IMG/VR virus record: IMGVR_UViG_3300050821_002122
Coordinates: 124,001 to 188,000 of that record
DNA length: 64,000 bases
DNA from: a virus
Reading direction: 5' to 3' (one strand)
Shown here: piece by piece, positions 32,139-39,717 of the stretch
How positions within the stretch are numbered: the stretch's first letter is position 1
Layout of the letters: each line of letters opens with the position of its first letter
Made by a program: the position numbers and the translations under genes
Notes under the pieces: model-generated
Seen by the model: the letters and a program-made list of their open reading frames with translations, nothing else
Databases searched by the model: none
Told to the model about the DNA's origin: nothing

Positions 32139-32308
32139 ACCAACCAAAAACCATTATGCTACTCTGCATAATTTTTAGTTCAACAGTTATGTTGCTTGAA
32201 GCCTTCGGCGTGATAGAGAAGGGCCTGTCGAAATGGGCTCTGTTGTCTTCGCTGTTGACCGGTGTGGTCTTCATTGAAGTCCGCGCTTGGTTCAAACGTA
32301 AGAAATAA
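32135..32308 (+). CDS. Small membrane protein (57 aa)
   Basis: ATGA-coupled to the preceding gene. Two hydrophobic segments (TIMLLCIIFSSTVMLLEAF, residues 6-24, and KWALLSSLLTGVVFI, 33-47) and a basic C-terminus (FKRKK) indicate a two-pass inner-membrane protein with both ends likely cytoplasmic. The function is unknown. Confidence 0.8.
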   Translation: MNQPKTIMLLCIIFSSTVMLLEAFGVIEKGLSKWALLSSLLTGVVFIEVRAWFKRKK

Positions 32309-32347
32309 ATACCTGCACATTAATCAGTATCAACTTAGGAGCAACAA

Positions 32348-32596
32348 ATGACCAAAGTACAAATCGCCTTGCTCAAGCGTCTGATCGAAGCGGATCGAGC
32401 ATACCGCACTGAGGTCAAGCTATTCGGTGCAGCGCAAGATAGCCTGCGTGGTGTGAAAGTCTGCGCACGGAATGGCGTGCAATACCGGACTGCTGAAGTG
32501 CTGACTCACTACGGTCTCGCAGAGATTGCAATGATCTCTTGCGAACCTCATGTGTACCTCGGCAAATATCGACCCACCGACGAGGTGCGACCATGA
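32348..32596 (+). CDS. Small hypothetical protein (82 aa)
   Basis: No family recognised. The N-terminal helix (VQIALLKRLIEADRAY) and the later RTAEVLTHYGLAEI give a weak winged-helix look. Preceded by TAGGAGCAA. It overlaps the next gene by ATGA. Confidence 0.8.
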   Translation: MTKVQIALLKRLIEADRAYRTEVKLFGAAQDSLRGVKVCARNGVQYRTAEVLTHYGLAEIAMISCEPHVYLGKYRPTDEVRP

Positions 32597-32844
32597 AAAA
32601 GCTACTGATAGCTGTGATAGTAATTGCTGCTGTCATAGCGCACCTCGTCGTTAGCGATATGGCCGACGCGCGTATTACTATACTATACGACGGCGTAACC
32701 ATCGGGTTGATCGCTGGTGTCGCGTGGTGGTGTGCAAACAACGAAATCGCCAAAGCCGAACGACGGGCCGACATCAAGAAAGCCTTCGATCAGCTTATGG
32801 AGATAAGCGATACTGACGGGCCAAACGATGAACATCAAACGTAA
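32593..32844 (+). CDS. Small membrane protein (83 aa)
   Basis: Starts MKKLLIAVIVIAAVIAHLVV: either a signal-anchor or an uncleaved signal segment (residues 3-20). A second hydrophobic stretch lies at 35-50 (GVTIGLIAGVAWWC), then a charged cytoplasmic tail. No lipobox. ATGA overlap with the preceding gene. Confidence 0.8.
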   Translation: MKKLLIAVIVIAAVIAHLVVSDMADARITILYDGVTIGLIAGVAWWCANNEIAKAERRADIKKAFDQLMEISDTDGPNDEHQT

Positions 32845-32995
32845 AGGCCCGTCGGCTGCGACGGTGGTCTTGGCAAATATACGCACGGCCTTGGCCTCCG
32901 ATATACCGCAGCCCTCAAAGACTAAGCTGGTTGTCTTGCAATACAAAATCGCCCAGCAGATCATCGCTAACGAAATCCCCAAATATTTACAGTGA
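32828..32995 (+). CDS. Small hypothetical protein (55 aa)
   Basis: A 55-codon frame starting in the 3' end of the membrane-protein gene (17-base overlap) and ending 7 bases before the next ATG. The product is basic at the N-terminus and helical at the C-terminus (LVVLQYKIAQQIIANEI). It fills what would otherwise be a gap of about 160 bases. Confidence 0.7.
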   Translation: MNIKRKGPSAATVVLANIRTALASDIPQPSKTKLVVLQYKIAQQIIANEIPKYLQ

Positions 32996-33002
32996 GGTTG
33001 AA

Positions 33003-33227
33003 ATGAAAAAGTATATTGTACCTATAATCGCAGTCTTGCTGGGTAGCTTCGGCATCGGCTGCCTGCTCTCTGTGCAAATCCTGACATACAGAAAGGACCA
33101 TGATGTGGCCCATCTGTATTTCCTGGCATTCGCTATCGTGATGACTCTGCTCGCCACGATCATCGTCTATCAATTGATCCGCATGCATCTGCGGTTCCAA
33201 GAGCAATTCAAAAGGATGGAGAAATGA
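33003..33227 (+). CDS. Small membrane protein (74 aa)
   Basis: The start at 33003 follows AGGTTGAA. Two membrane segments are clear (YIVPIIAVLLGSFGIGCLL, 3-21; FLAFAIVMTLLATIIVYQLI, 40-59) with basic flanks. No family is recognised. It could affect the host membrane, as many small early phage proteins do. Confidence 0.85.
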   Translation: MKKYIVPIIAVLLGSFGIGCLLSVQILTYRKDHDVAHLYFLAFAIVMTLLATIIVYQLIRMHLRFQEQFKRMEK

Positions 33228-33418
33228 ACGCCATTCTAGCCGCGGTTGCCATAATATTCCTCGTCACGGTATTTATGACACCGAGCAAACAAGTAGCAGT
33301 CGACCACAATCTCAAGACAGACTGCCTCTTGCATGGCGGCGAGTTAGTTCAGCGTCTGGGTCATCAAGACTATGAATGCGCAGTCATCAAACAAATCGTT
33401 CCATTTTTCGGGAGGTAA
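33224..33418 (+). CDS. Small secreted or membrane-anchored protein (64 aa)
   Basis: The N-terminus NAILAAVAIIFLVTVFM is a signal-anchor; the following 45 residues have two Cys (LKTDCLLHGG and YECAVI) that could form a disulfide in the periplasm. ATGA-coupled to the previous membrane protein. Confidence 0.8.
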   Translation: MNAILAAVAIIFLVTVFMTPSKQVAVDHNLKTDCLLHGGELVQRLGHQDYECAVIKQIVPFFGR

Positions 33419-33419
33419 T

Positions 33420-33785
33420 ATGCTACACCTTACCAATAAGACTTTAGCAGAAGAGCCAAAGCGTGTTGTCACTATCTGCGCGGATACCGAAGGTAACTTG
33501 TGGTATTTATTTTTCAATGGATGGCGACAGCGTGGAGGCGATGTGGTTACATCAGAGGTAACCACGGATAACGATCAACTGAGTTCTCAATTGCGCACGG
33601 GACTGGCCGAGGATCAACTTCGGTATTCGTTGATCGAAGAGAAAGCTAAACAACTTCGCTGTGAGTTAGAATCAGAGCGCTGTCAGGTATGGGCTGAGCG
33701 CCTAAATTATGACGACAAAGCACCGTTAATGCTGAACCGTGCGACTCTGAAACAATATTATCTAGGCCTGACGGCGTTTAACTGA
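33420..33785 (+). CDS. Hypothetical protein (121 aa)
   Basis: No family recognised. The start at 33420 has a near-ideal GGGAGGTAAT site. The first 45 residues are strand-rich (VVTICADTEGNLWYLFFNGW); a charged helix follows (SLIEEKAKQLRCELESERCQVW). Confidence 0.85.
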   Translation: MLHLTNKTLAEEPKRVVTICADTEGNLWYLFFNGWRQRGGDVVTSEVTTDNDQLSSQLRTGLAEDQLRYSLIEEKAKQLRCELESERCQVWAERLNYDDKAPLMLNRATLKQYYLGLTAFN

Positions 33786-33794
33786 AAGGGCAAC

Positions 33795-34019
33795 ATGCGC
33801 AAACAATCCATTGACTCACGCATTCTGGAGATTTTCACTGACCTGCTCGACGACCCCAGCAACGTAACCATCGATTGCAAACTTGTTGGTCTTGGTCTCA
33901 AACTCGACGAATTGAAGTTGGCCTTCGACGCACTTGAACTCATGTTCGGCTACCCTTGTGTCATCAGCCTGGGTAGCGTGACCATCCGCGATGTAATAAC
34001 CTTCTACAAAGGAAAGTAA
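33795..34019 (+). CDS. Acyl-carrier-protein-like small helical protein without the Ser attachment site
   Basis: A 74-residue protein with the ACP helix pattern: RILEIFTDLLDDPSNVTI, then LVGLGLKLDELKLAFDALELMFG, then TIRDVITFY. In true ACPs the second helix begins with D-S-L, where Ser carries phosphopantetheine. Here the equivalent is L-K-L-D-E-L, so it probably cannot be charged. It may be an ACP mimic or a convergent fold. Confidence 0.45.
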   Translation: MRKQSIDSRILEIFTDLLDDPSNVTIDCKLVGLGLKLDELKLAFDALELMFGYPCVISLGSVTIRDVITFYKGK

Positions 34020-34700
34020 ATGAACTTCACGGCCCAACAGTATTACGACGATATCATTAGCCACGCTTACAAAGGTGGTCTGCATCTGCTTTCGCAGGTT
34101 GCAGTCTCATCTGCCGATGTGCCGTACTGTATTTCTGAAGTTGAAGCCCGTGCAGTTCATTTGTCTTTCTACTTGCCTGATCGGCAATTCGTTTTGGTAG
34201 CGGAGCATCACGAGTTGGTGACCGCTACCAACACATATCGCTACTGGACTTTCAAGCTTGATGCAGCTTGGAAGATGGGAACCAAGCCAGAGACCAAGAC
34301 AGGTATCCTCTTGTCGAAGGTCGGATGCACATACAATCCTCTGTTCGCTGGCTTCAGGACGATCAAATCCGATGTGCTGCGCGGTGTCTGGTACTGGTCC
34401 ATGATACAAGCGCACATTGGTCCCCATAATATATCGGCTGAGGCCTTGATGACCAGCCCACTACACTTCATCAAATATGCCCGTAATCATCTGGACACTG
34501 GTCCTTTCCATTTCTTGGAAATCAATTGGGCACCAATCAAAACTTTCTGTGGCTCCAATCAACACATGGAGGACAGGAAGATGATGCAGAGGAAATGCAA
34601 AGACATCTTCTGGTCACGCTTTACACAACCACAGCTGGTTGCAAAAATAGCTGAATTTTACCGTGGTGCATCTTTCCCTAACCAACTGCAAGGAGCATAA
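34020..34700 (+). CDS. Hypothetical protein, paralogue of the 61089 gene (226 aa)
   Basis: No named family. It shares with the protein at 61089-61790 the N-terminal LLSQVAVSSADVPYCI/FLAQVHISTDDMPYHV segment, a TYRYWTFKLDA/YYRYWSLELIA segment and a C-terminal Q-x2-C-x3-YW-x-RF signature. The two genes are 27 kb apart, so an old duplication is likely. The function is unknown. Confidence 0.85.
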   Translation: MNFTAQQYYDDIISHAYKGGLHLLSQVAVSSADVPYCISEVEARAVHLSFYLPDRQFVLVAEHHELVTATNTYRYWTFKLDAAWKMGTKPETKTGILLSKVGCTYNPLFAGFRTIKSDVLRGVWYWSMIQAHIGPHNISAEALMTSPLHFIKYARNHLDTGPFHFLEINWAPIKTFCGSNQHMEDRKMMQRKCKDIFWSRFTQPQLVAKIAEFYRGASFPNQLQGA

Positions 34701-34701
34701 A

Positions 34702-34914
34702 ATGTCCAAACGTTTCATCTGCGAATTCTCAAGCCAATCGCTGGCGCGTTTTGAATGCGCAGTCAAATCTTTCTCTCATCCGCGGGTTACGTTGATGATC
34801 GAGGAAAGCAAGGGTCACAACGATCACGCTCTGTATGCCAATGCCAAGAATTGGCCAGAGGACCTCACTGGCTTCTGGCGGGCACTGGATCAACAGCCGG
34901 CGACGGTGCAGTAA
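34702..34914 (+). CDS. Small hypothetical protein (70 aa)
   Basis: No family recognised. The start at 34702 (MSKRFICEF) has AAGGAGC 5-8 bases upstream. Basic in the first half with His residues in the middle (KGHNDHALY). The stop codon lies inside an AGTAAATA box. Confidence 0.8.
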   Translation: MSKRFICEFSSQSLARFECAVKSFSHPRVTLMIEESKGHNDHALYANAKNWPEDLTGFWRALDQQPATVQ

Positions 34915-34917
34915 ATA
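34910..34917 (+). promoter_or_regulatory. AGTAAATA box before the 34943 gene
   Basis: AGTAAATA overlaps the stop of the preceding gene and lies 25 bases before the next ATG. Confidence 0.45.
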
Positions 34918-34942
34918 GCTTACACAAACTTTAGAGGAAAAT

Positions 34943-35155
34943 ATGGATACTCAAAACCTGCTGCGTGGTGCCTTCGCTTTTGAACCAAACGAGAAGGCGG
35001 GTTACAGGTTGGCTGAAAACCTTACCGTCGTTGTGCGGGAATGCATCTGGACGGTGGACGGCGTGTTTTATCGCTGTGACTTCCCGAACGGCCAAGCATC
35101 TGGACTTTTGCCGGCGAATGAATTGATGTCGCTTTCTTACCCGCAGGCTGTATAA
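34943..35155 (+). CDS. Small hypothetical protein (70 aa)
   Basis: No family recognised. Strand-rich middle (LTVVVRECIWTVDGVFYRCDF). It has its own AGTAAATA box upstream and a hairpin downstream, so it may be a monocistronic unit. Confidence 0.8.
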   Translation: MDTQNLLRGAFAFEPNEKAGYRLAENLTVVVRECIWTVDGVFYRCDFPNGQASGLLPANELMSLSYPQAV

Positions 35156-35160
35156 ACCAC

Positions 35161-35192
35161 AGACCAGACACTCACTCGGTGTCTGGTCTCAT
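35161..35192 (+). terminator. Perfect 11-bp hairpin, likely terminator
   Basis: AGACCAGACAC pairs with GTGTCTGGTCT over a 7-base loop. The tail (CATTACATT) has few T, so termination may be inefficient. Confidence 0.6.
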
Positions 35193-35210
35193 TACATTCA
35201 GGGAGGTAAA

Positions 35211-35672
35211 ATGAACGTACAACGCATGCACGAGGTGCTAGCAGCAGTCCCAAATTATTGCAGGATCGATACCAAGGCGAGTTGGTCTGATGTAGCAGCA
35301 ATTCGCAAGCTCTTTGATCTCAAAGTTTTGGAACTGGTTGAGACTGTACACCATTCGCGGTGGCATCATATCGCATATGAGCATAAAGATGCCACATTAA
35401 CTTACGACGGTTGTATCGAATTGAGCATAGACAAACAAGCTCGGGTTCACATGACTGTGTGGAATGGTGATAGCTACGTCGGCCACCCTACAAAGAAGCG
35501 TGAGACCTATATTTTCACCGGCGACTGGTTTGCTATTGCTGCTGTGTTTCATGCGGTCGAAAAAGCTTTTACCAGGCGTGTCACCCAACAGCTTAAAGAG
35601 GAAGACGAGGCTGCTTTTCAAAAGCGAGTGGAAGAACGTTCGCATAAACTACTGGAGGCTGAAGATGAATGA
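35211..35672 (+). CDS. Hypothetical protein (153 aa)
   Basis: No family recognised. Preceded by GGGAGGTAAA. An N-terminal helical part, a strand-rich centre (ATLTYDGCIELSIDKQARVHMTV region) and a long charged helical C-terminus (QLKEEDEAAFQKRVEERSHKLLE) likely to form a coiled coil. Confidence 0.85.
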   Translation: MNVQRMHEVLAAVPNYCRIDTKASWSDVAAIRKLFDLKVLELVETVHHSRWHHIAYEHKDATLTYDGCIELSIDKQARVHMTVWNGDSYVGHPTKKRETYIFTGDWFAIAAVFHAVEKAFTRRVTQQLKEEDEAAFQKRVEERSHKLLEAEDE

Positions 35673-36257
35673 ACACAAGTACATCCGCGACTATGCTATG
35701 CATGCGCAGCACTCGATAAAGCCAATACCGCTATATACGCATCGGCCATTCCATGGCAGGATTTGGTCAGAGCAGGTCTATACGCAAGAAGCATAGATGC
35801 CACACTCAGCACGGAAGAGATTGTCCGTGCTGTTGCGTACTCCAATGTTTACCGAAAATATGGCTTCGCTAAAATCAACGATTGGTTTCTCAGCAATCCA
35901 GATGAAGTATTCACGCGCAACCAGTGGTTCGATTGCGCCTGTGGTCTGAAGGTTTACCTACGCAAGTCCAAGCATTCGATACGCGGTGAGTCGCATACGT
36001 GCATCGACTTGGCCAACGTATCGGTAGCAGAGGAATATCGTATGCAGGGCGTGTATGCGACCCTACTATCGCATTTGGAACTACTCGCCAAGATCACCGA
36101 GCGCACGCTCTTTGTGGAAGGCGTGATAACAGAAGAACATTTCGGTATCTATGAGCGTCGCGGCTTCACGCAATGCCGCGCTGACGGTAGTTATAAAGAA
36201 AATTCTTTCTTCAAGGTGTGTCATGAAAAAGACGAAGCTGAACGCACAGAAACGTGA
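35665..36257 (+). CDS. GNAT-like acetyltransferase with an apparent -1 frameshift near its start
   Basis: The C-terminal part has GNAT character: strand TCIDLANVSVAEEYRMQGVY (acetyl-CoA loop region with Q-G-V-Y) and a motif-B-like EEHFGIYERRGF. That frame has no ATG upstream; only a TTG at 35763 with a poorly placed site. The ATG at 35665 (after TGGAGGCTGAAG) opens another frame (MNEHKYIRDYAMHA). Going back one base near 35706 joins it to ALDKANTAIYASAIPWQDL and the GNAT part, giving a continuous protein of about 197 residues. It may be a programmed -1 shift, a broken gene or a missing base. Confidence 0.6.
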
Positions 36258-36558
36258 GTTGGTAGCTGCGTGGGAGGCGCTGAAGGTAGCTCAAGCTAAG
36301 CCTCTTGAGCGAGGTGCCATAGCGAAGTCGGTCAAAGGCTCTACAGTACGCCGCAAGATGCCCACGCTGTTCATTCCACCGGAGCGTGATAGTCGGGCAT
36401 TCAAGTCGTTAGACAGCGGTAAAGGTAGTACCGCTTTACCAGAAGCCAAGCAGTATTCTGGCAACAAAGTAATCGGCGTGGCGGTTCTCCACAAAAGCTG
36501 CCTGCAGCCGATCTTTAACGAAGAAGCCGCGCAGGAAGTGGCCAAAATGAGGAGGTAA
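36223..36558 (+). CDS. Hypothetical basic protein (111 aa)
   Basis: No family recognised. The start at 36223 overlaps the GNAT gene by 35 bases and has AAGG upstream. Lys/Arg-rich first half (KKTKLNAQKRELVAAWEAL); the rest is low in structure except VIGVAVLHKSCLQPIF. Confidence 0.8.
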   Translation: MKKTKLNAQKRELVAAWEALKVAQAKPLERGAIAKSVKGSTVRRKMPTLFIPPERDSRAFKSLDSGKGSTALPEAKQYSGNKVIGVAVLHKSCLQPIFNEEAAQEVAKMRR

Positions 36559-36559
36559 T

Positions 36560-36925
36560 ATGGAAATACCAATTGGTACAATCATTGATGTGATAAAGCA
36601 GTATCCAGATATCGGCAGGAAATGTACTGCCGAGATTGCTATGTACCGGCATATGGGCTGTTCTACGCCTCAGCTTGAGGCGTGCATGATTCAGACTGCG
36701 GCAGAGCGCGATGAGTTGACGGTGGTCAGTGGTGACCAACCGATTGACGGTAAACGACATTTCATTATCGCCCGGATGGTTGACTGGAACCCTCAGTTCT
36801 CCGAAACTCCTTTTGTTCACTACGACTGGGAAGCAGCACGCAGCGAACAGCGCCGCCTTGCTAATCAGCACAAATGTCAAGGCTTCGGTATGTATCACCT
36901 ACTTAGTATTTTCAGGAGAGACTGA
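36560..36925 (+). CDS. Hypothetical protein (121 aa)
   Basis: No family recognised. It has a GGAGGTAAT site. The last part (DWNPQFSETPFVHYDWEAARSEQRRLANQHKC, residues about 75-105) resembles a small conserved phage module in which a W/F-VH-x-D segment precedes an Arg-rich helix. Confidence 0.85.
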   Translation: MEIPIGTIIDVIKQYPDIGRKCTAEIAMYRHMGCSTPQLEACMIQTAAERDELTVVSGDQPIDGKRHFIIARMVDWNPQFSETPFVHYDWEAARSEQRRLANQHKCQGFGMYHLLSIFRRD

Positions 36926-37353
36926 TGATTTCTAACCTACCTCATCTCTACAAGGACAGATCGATGATTACCCTAAACCTGCGCTTGCGCAAGAACACCG
37001 AGCAGCAAGTACCACTGAACGTACCAGTAATTATCTGGCAGCCAGCATGCGAACCGGTCAACGTCTGTCATTTCTTTGGTCGGGTACCGCGTCACTTCGT
37101 GACCTACAGCACACTGGGCGGCTACAACGTTCCAATGGAACAGGCAGAACAAATCCACTACGTCACTGTCGGTAATATCGATCCAGATTATGTGTGGCGT
37201 ATTCCGGTAGCTGAGTTTGCTACCAAGCGGTTCCTGTGGTCGGCCCTGCCTTCGTTTGCGTTGAGTGAGATGATGGACTACCTTAAGATCGTGAATGAAC
37301 CTGTTCAAGAGCAGGAACAAGAAACCGATGAAGCCGAAGAGGACGACGAATGA
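36925..37353 (+). CDS. Hypothetical protein with acidic tail (142 aa)
   Basis: No family recognised. Two starts are possible: 36925 (AGGAGA site, overlaps the previous stop) and 36964 (AAGGA site). The core is mixed; the last 20 residues are almost all Glu/Gln/Asp. It overlaps the next gene by ATGA. Confidence 0.8.
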   Translation: MISNLPHLYKDRSMITLNLRLRKNTEQQVPLNVPVIIWQPACEPVNVCHFFGRVPRHFVTYSTLGGYNVPMEQAEQIHYVTVGNIDPDYVWRIPVAEFATKRFLWSALPSFALSEMMDYLKIVNEPVQEQEQETDEAEEDDE

Positions 37354-37586
37354 CAGTCACATACGAAGGCGTATCTTTCACCTGCCCAGACTGGGCTCTA
37401 TACATTGCAGCAGACGGCGACGGATCGGTGCATGCGTTTGAGCGTAAACCTCATCGCAATGAGGGACCGGCTACGCACTACTGGAAAATAGTCGGCGGCT
37501 TCCGCTTCAAAACTGCCTACGTCGGTATGCTATCGCCAGGTCCTTATGAACTTCAACGCATAACCGAAGACCAGCAAATCGTATAA
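37350..37586 (+). CDS. Small hypothetical protein (78 aa)
   Basis: No family recognised. Strand-rich (YEGVSFTCPDWALYIAADGDG). Its TAA stop lies inside a 17-bp GTATAAA-TCG-TTTATAC dyad. Confidence 0.8.
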   Translation: MTVTYEGVSFTCPDWALYIAADGDGSVHAFERKPHRNEGPATHYWKIVGGFRFKTAYVGMLSPGPYELQRITEDQQIV

Positions 37587-37597
37587 ATCGTTTATAC
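37581..37597. repeat. GTATAAA-TCG-TTTATAC dyad over a stop codon
   Basis: A perfect 7+7 inverted repeat with a 3-base centre. Related dyads occur at 50254 and 60283, and a 9-bp array of the same core at 27674, each near a sigma70-like box. It is a candidate operator. Confidence 0.55.
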
Positions 37598-37685
37598 CAT
37601 TGTTTGCACCACAAGGTGCCAGATGCTTAAAAATTAAGCAAATGTAGTGTTTTTACGACATTATTTCAATTCAGCATGAAATCGT

Positions 37686-37702
37686 GTTATAATAGAAGCG
37701 TA
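37686..37702 (+). promoter_or_regulatory. Sigma70-like promoter, GTTATAATAGAAGCGTA
   Basis: A consensus TATAAT at 37688-37693 with an extended TG two bases before it. The whole 17-mer is identical at 60454, and TATAATAGAAGCGTA recurs at 50213. It is probably a strong early promoter read by host RNA polymerase. Confidence 0.75.
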
Positions 37703-37716
37703 ATACCCGATAAATC

Positions 37717-37731
37717 TCCCTATGTAAAGGA
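37717..37731 (+). promoter_or_regulatory. TCCCTATGTAAAGGA ribosome-site element, copy 1
   Basis: A 15-mer, 7 bases before the ATG at 37739. It contains the AAAGGA Shine-Dalgarno. Five identical copies exist in the window. Confidence 0.7.
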
Positions 37732-37738
37732 GCCTCAA

Positions 37739-37957
37739 ATGAGTAAAAAAGTAGCAGCAGAAAAACCACAGGCCAGAGAAGAAACTCCAAAACCGCAGGT
37801 TATCGACTATGAAACGGCGGAGAGGGAATATGGTGAGGGTTGGAAAGAACTGCCAACACGCAAGCGCAATAGTTTAGCTAAGGATGCCATGCATCACCGG
37901 AATTATTTAGCATTATGTGCAGGTATCATGGGTTTCAGAGCGGCCAAGGGGAAGTGA
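37739..37957 (+). CDS. Small charged protein (72 aa)
   Basis: No family recognised. The start at 37739 (MSKKVAAEKPQ) follows the TCCCTATGTAAAGGA element. The N-terminus is Lys/Glu/Pro-rich and probably disordered; the second half is helical and basic. Confidence 0.85.
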   Translation: MSKKVAAEKPQAREETPKPQVIDYETAEREYGEGWKELPTRKRNSLAKDAMHHRNYLALCAGIMGFRAAKGK

Positions 37958-38015
37958 AATGACTACACCCTCACTGTATCAAACCACTTGAAGTAATTTC
38001 GATCTAGGAACTAAC

Positions 38016-38594
38016 ATGAAAATCAAAGTCTTAGCACTGTGGGTGCAGCGTGATATGAATCACGTATGCTGTATTCTACCAGACGGTACAGTGGCTAGTG
38101 TCTGCCATGTCCCAGAATGGGAGGAGCTGGAGAGACAGCCTGCTCTCAATACTTGGATGGACGGCATGTTGGCCGGCCAGCGTAAGATCGAAAGCTACTT
38201 GTCTGTTGCGGCAATGCGTAAATTTACGCCCACTGGTATAGTAGTTCCGAAAGAATTCGCTCACCTTGTCAAATCTGAATATGAGCGCGCAGAGGCTGAG
38301 CGCAAAGCCGCGAAGGCCAAGCGCCTGACGAAGCGAAAAATCTCTATGCTGAAAGCTGGCACGTGGATTCAAATCGCGTGGCCTGATGGCCCTGATACTT
38401 TGGTACTCTTGCTGTGTCATCTATCGCGTGACGAACTCGGCGACGTTCCGCTTGACTGTTTTGATCCGATCAACTCTAGCAGCCGCAAACATAACCGTCC
38501 GCTGTGCAGTCAAGTCGTGGCCGCTTGGGGTACAGTCAAAAAGCCAATAGGGTGGCTTGACGGCGATAACGACTGCGACGACTGGGACGATTAA
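38016..38594 (+). CDS. Hypothetical protein (192 aa)
   Basis: No family recognised. Segments in order: a strand-rich N-terminus with Cys pair (HVCCIL), a long basic helix near 90-110 (YERAEAERKAAKAKRLTKRK), a strand-rich domain (GTWIQIAWPDGPDTLVLLL), and an acidic C-terminus (DGDNDCDDWDD). Confidence 0.85.
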   Translation: MKIKVLALWVQRDMNHVCCILPDGTVASVCHVPEWEELERQPALNTWMDGMLAGQRKIESYLSVAAMRKFTPTGIVVPKEFAHLVKSEYERAEAERKAAKAKRLTKRKISMLKAGTWIQIAWPDGPDTLVLLLCHLSRDELGDVPLDCFDPINSSSRKHNRPLCSQVVAAWGTVKKPIGWLDGDNDCDDWDD

Positions 38595-38602
38595 CTAAAC
38601 CT

Positions 38603-38626
38603 GGGGCTTCGGCCCCGTCACTTTCC
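38603..38626 (+). terminator. Hairpin with UUCG-type loop
   Basis: GGGGC-TTCG-GCCCC, a very stable tetraloop hairpin, 9 bases after the stop. The downstream T content is low (GTCACTTT), so termination is plausible but not certain. Confidence 0.6.
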
Positions 38627-38638
38627 CTATGTAAAGGA
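38624..38638 (+). promoter_or_regulatory. TCCCTATGTAAAGGA element, copy 2
   Basis: Identical 15-mer 7 bases before the ATG at 38646. Confidence 0.7.
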
Positions 38639-38645
38639 AACCAAA

Positions 38646-38870
38646 ATGGCATACCTCTGTCTCGAAATCAGTGGCAAGCAACTCATGAGCATTATAAATA
38701 ACAATGCTGATGGTATGAGCAAAGCGCAGTTCACCACAACCATTACAAGGTTGGCGCATAGCACGCAATTCACGCATTCGGCGGATGAACAAGCCGCGTT
38801 GCTCGCACGCCTGACTAAGATTCTTACTTCAGAACGTAGTGAATCGCAAGGTGAAGACTACTATTTGTAG
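38646..38870 (+). CDS. Small hypothetical protein (74 aa)
   Basis: No family recognised. Helical, Thr/Ser/Ala-rich (AQFTTTITRLAHSTQFTHSADEQ). It has its own TCCCTATGTAAAGGA element and a hairpin upstream. Confidence 0.8.
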   Translation: MAYLCLEISGKQLMSIINNNADGMSKAQFTTTITRLAHSTQFTHSADEQAALLARLTKILTSERSESQGEDYYL

Positions 38871-38920
38871 GCAAAAGTCGCCTGAACGAGGCTGACGGAA
38901 CTAGTTACATAAATTTTATT

Positions 38921-38935
38921 TCCCTATGTAAAGGA
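38921..38935 (+). promoter_or_regulatory. TCCCTATGTAAAGGA element, copy 3
   Basis: Identical 15-mer 5 bases before the ATG at 38941. Confidence 0.7.
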
Positions 38936-38940
38936 ATACC

Positions 38941-39183
38941 ATGAACATCAAAGACTTAGTAAAGCAGTACACCGATGGACTTATCAGCGAACTTGAGTTA
39001 GTGCATACTATGCAGGTTTCACCCAAACTGCTGGCACGCATTCAAACGGCGTTGAGCCTACCGTACAACGCATCACATAAGATTTATGTAGTCGATCTGA
39101 TTAGCGATGACCCACGTGACGCTCCTGTTTCTGGTGGTAAGCCTAAGCGGTACGACCTCGTGCGAGAAGATAACTTTGATTAG
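38941..39183 (+). CDS. Small hypothetical protein (80 aa)
   Basis: No family recognised. N-terminal helical part (IKDLVKQYTDGLISELELVHTM) resembling a short HTH-like or zipper segment, then a strand (HKIYVVDLISDD) and a basic tail. Confidence 0.8.
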   Translation: MNIKDLVKQYTDGLISELELVHTMQVSPKLLARIQTALSLPYNASHKIYVVDLISDDPRDAPVSGGKPKRYDLVREDNFD

Positions 39184-39192
39184 GAGGTTGTG

Positions 39193-39516
39193 ATGAAAAA
39201 TCGTTTTGTATCGGCAGTCAAACCTGCAGAGTATGCAGATCGCCTGCATGAGATTCAGCAGGTGCTCTCTGTAAAGAAGGCGGAACTCGCGGCCTTGGAA
39301 GAAGAGAAAGACGCATTGTGCCGCTATCTGCTGCGTGTGTCCAAAGGTAAATCGTTTGAATACGACGGCGTAAAGTACCGCAAGATCGTGAAAATAAGGC
39401 ACAACTCACGCATGATTTTGGACCAAGCAAAGGTTCTGAAATTACTGCGCAATAAAACGCCATACGTAAAATCCACCTGGAATACGATCAGTGTTGATTT
39501 TGTTTATGAGGAATAA
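39193..39516 (+). CDS. Hypothetical coiled-coil protein (107 aa)
   Basis: No family recognised. The ATG at 39193 has TAGGAGGTTGTG before it. Residues 15-50 form a likely coiled coil (LHEIQQVLSVKKAELAALEE); the C-terminal half is strand-rich and basic. Confidence 0.85.
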   Translation: MKNRFVSAVKPAEYADRLHEIQQVLSVKKAELAALEEEKDALCRYLLRVSKGKSFEYDGVKYRKIVKIRHNSRMILDQAKVLKLLRNKTPYVKSTWNTISVDFVYEE

Positions 39517-39518
39517 TC

Positions 39519-39656
39519 ATGACCAAAGAAGAGAAAAAGATTAAGAAGCAAAAAGCGGCTAGAACCAAGACTTTGATGGAGGTTTGCCGCACCGTGTGTA
39601 GCGCCTCCGCCTTGCTACTGAGCCTATACGCAAACTATCATAATATGTTTCACTGA
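39519..39656 (+). CDS. Small basic, possibly membrane-associated protein (45 aa)
   Basis: A 45-codon frame immediately after the previous stop with a GAGGAATAATC site. The N-terminus is very basic (KEEKKIKKQKAARTK), then a hydrophobic stretch (VCSASALLLSLYANY) that could be a single membrane segment. Confidence 0.7.
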   Translation: MTKEEKKIKKQKAARTKTLMEVCRTVCSASALLLSLYANYHNMFH

Positions 39657-39670
39657 GGTATTTACAGCCT

Positions 39671-39678
39671 AGTAAATA
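39671..39678 (+). promoter_or_regulatory. AGTAAATA box before the 39718 gene
   Basis: An intergenic AGTAAATA 39 bases before the ATG, just upstream of a TCCCTATGTAAAGGA element. Confidence 0.5.
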
Positions 39679-39696
39679 CGTAACGTATTATCCCAT

Positions 39697-39711
39697 TCCC
39701 TATGTAAAGGA
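39697..39711 (+). promoter_or_regulatory. TCCCTATGTAAAGGA element, copy 4
   Basis: Identical 15-mer 6 bases before the ATG at 39718. Confidence 0.7.
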
Positions 39712-39717
39712 AAAATC

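Larger units (their letters stand above)
37598..37738 (+). promoter_or_regulatory. Promoter region with inverted repeats
   Basis: Gene-free stretch holding GCACC/GGTGC and GCTTAA/TTAAGC inverted repeats, a TTTTTACGAC tract, the sigma70-like box and the TCCCTATGTAAAGGA element. It controls the 37739 gene and probably those after it. Confidence 0.55.
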
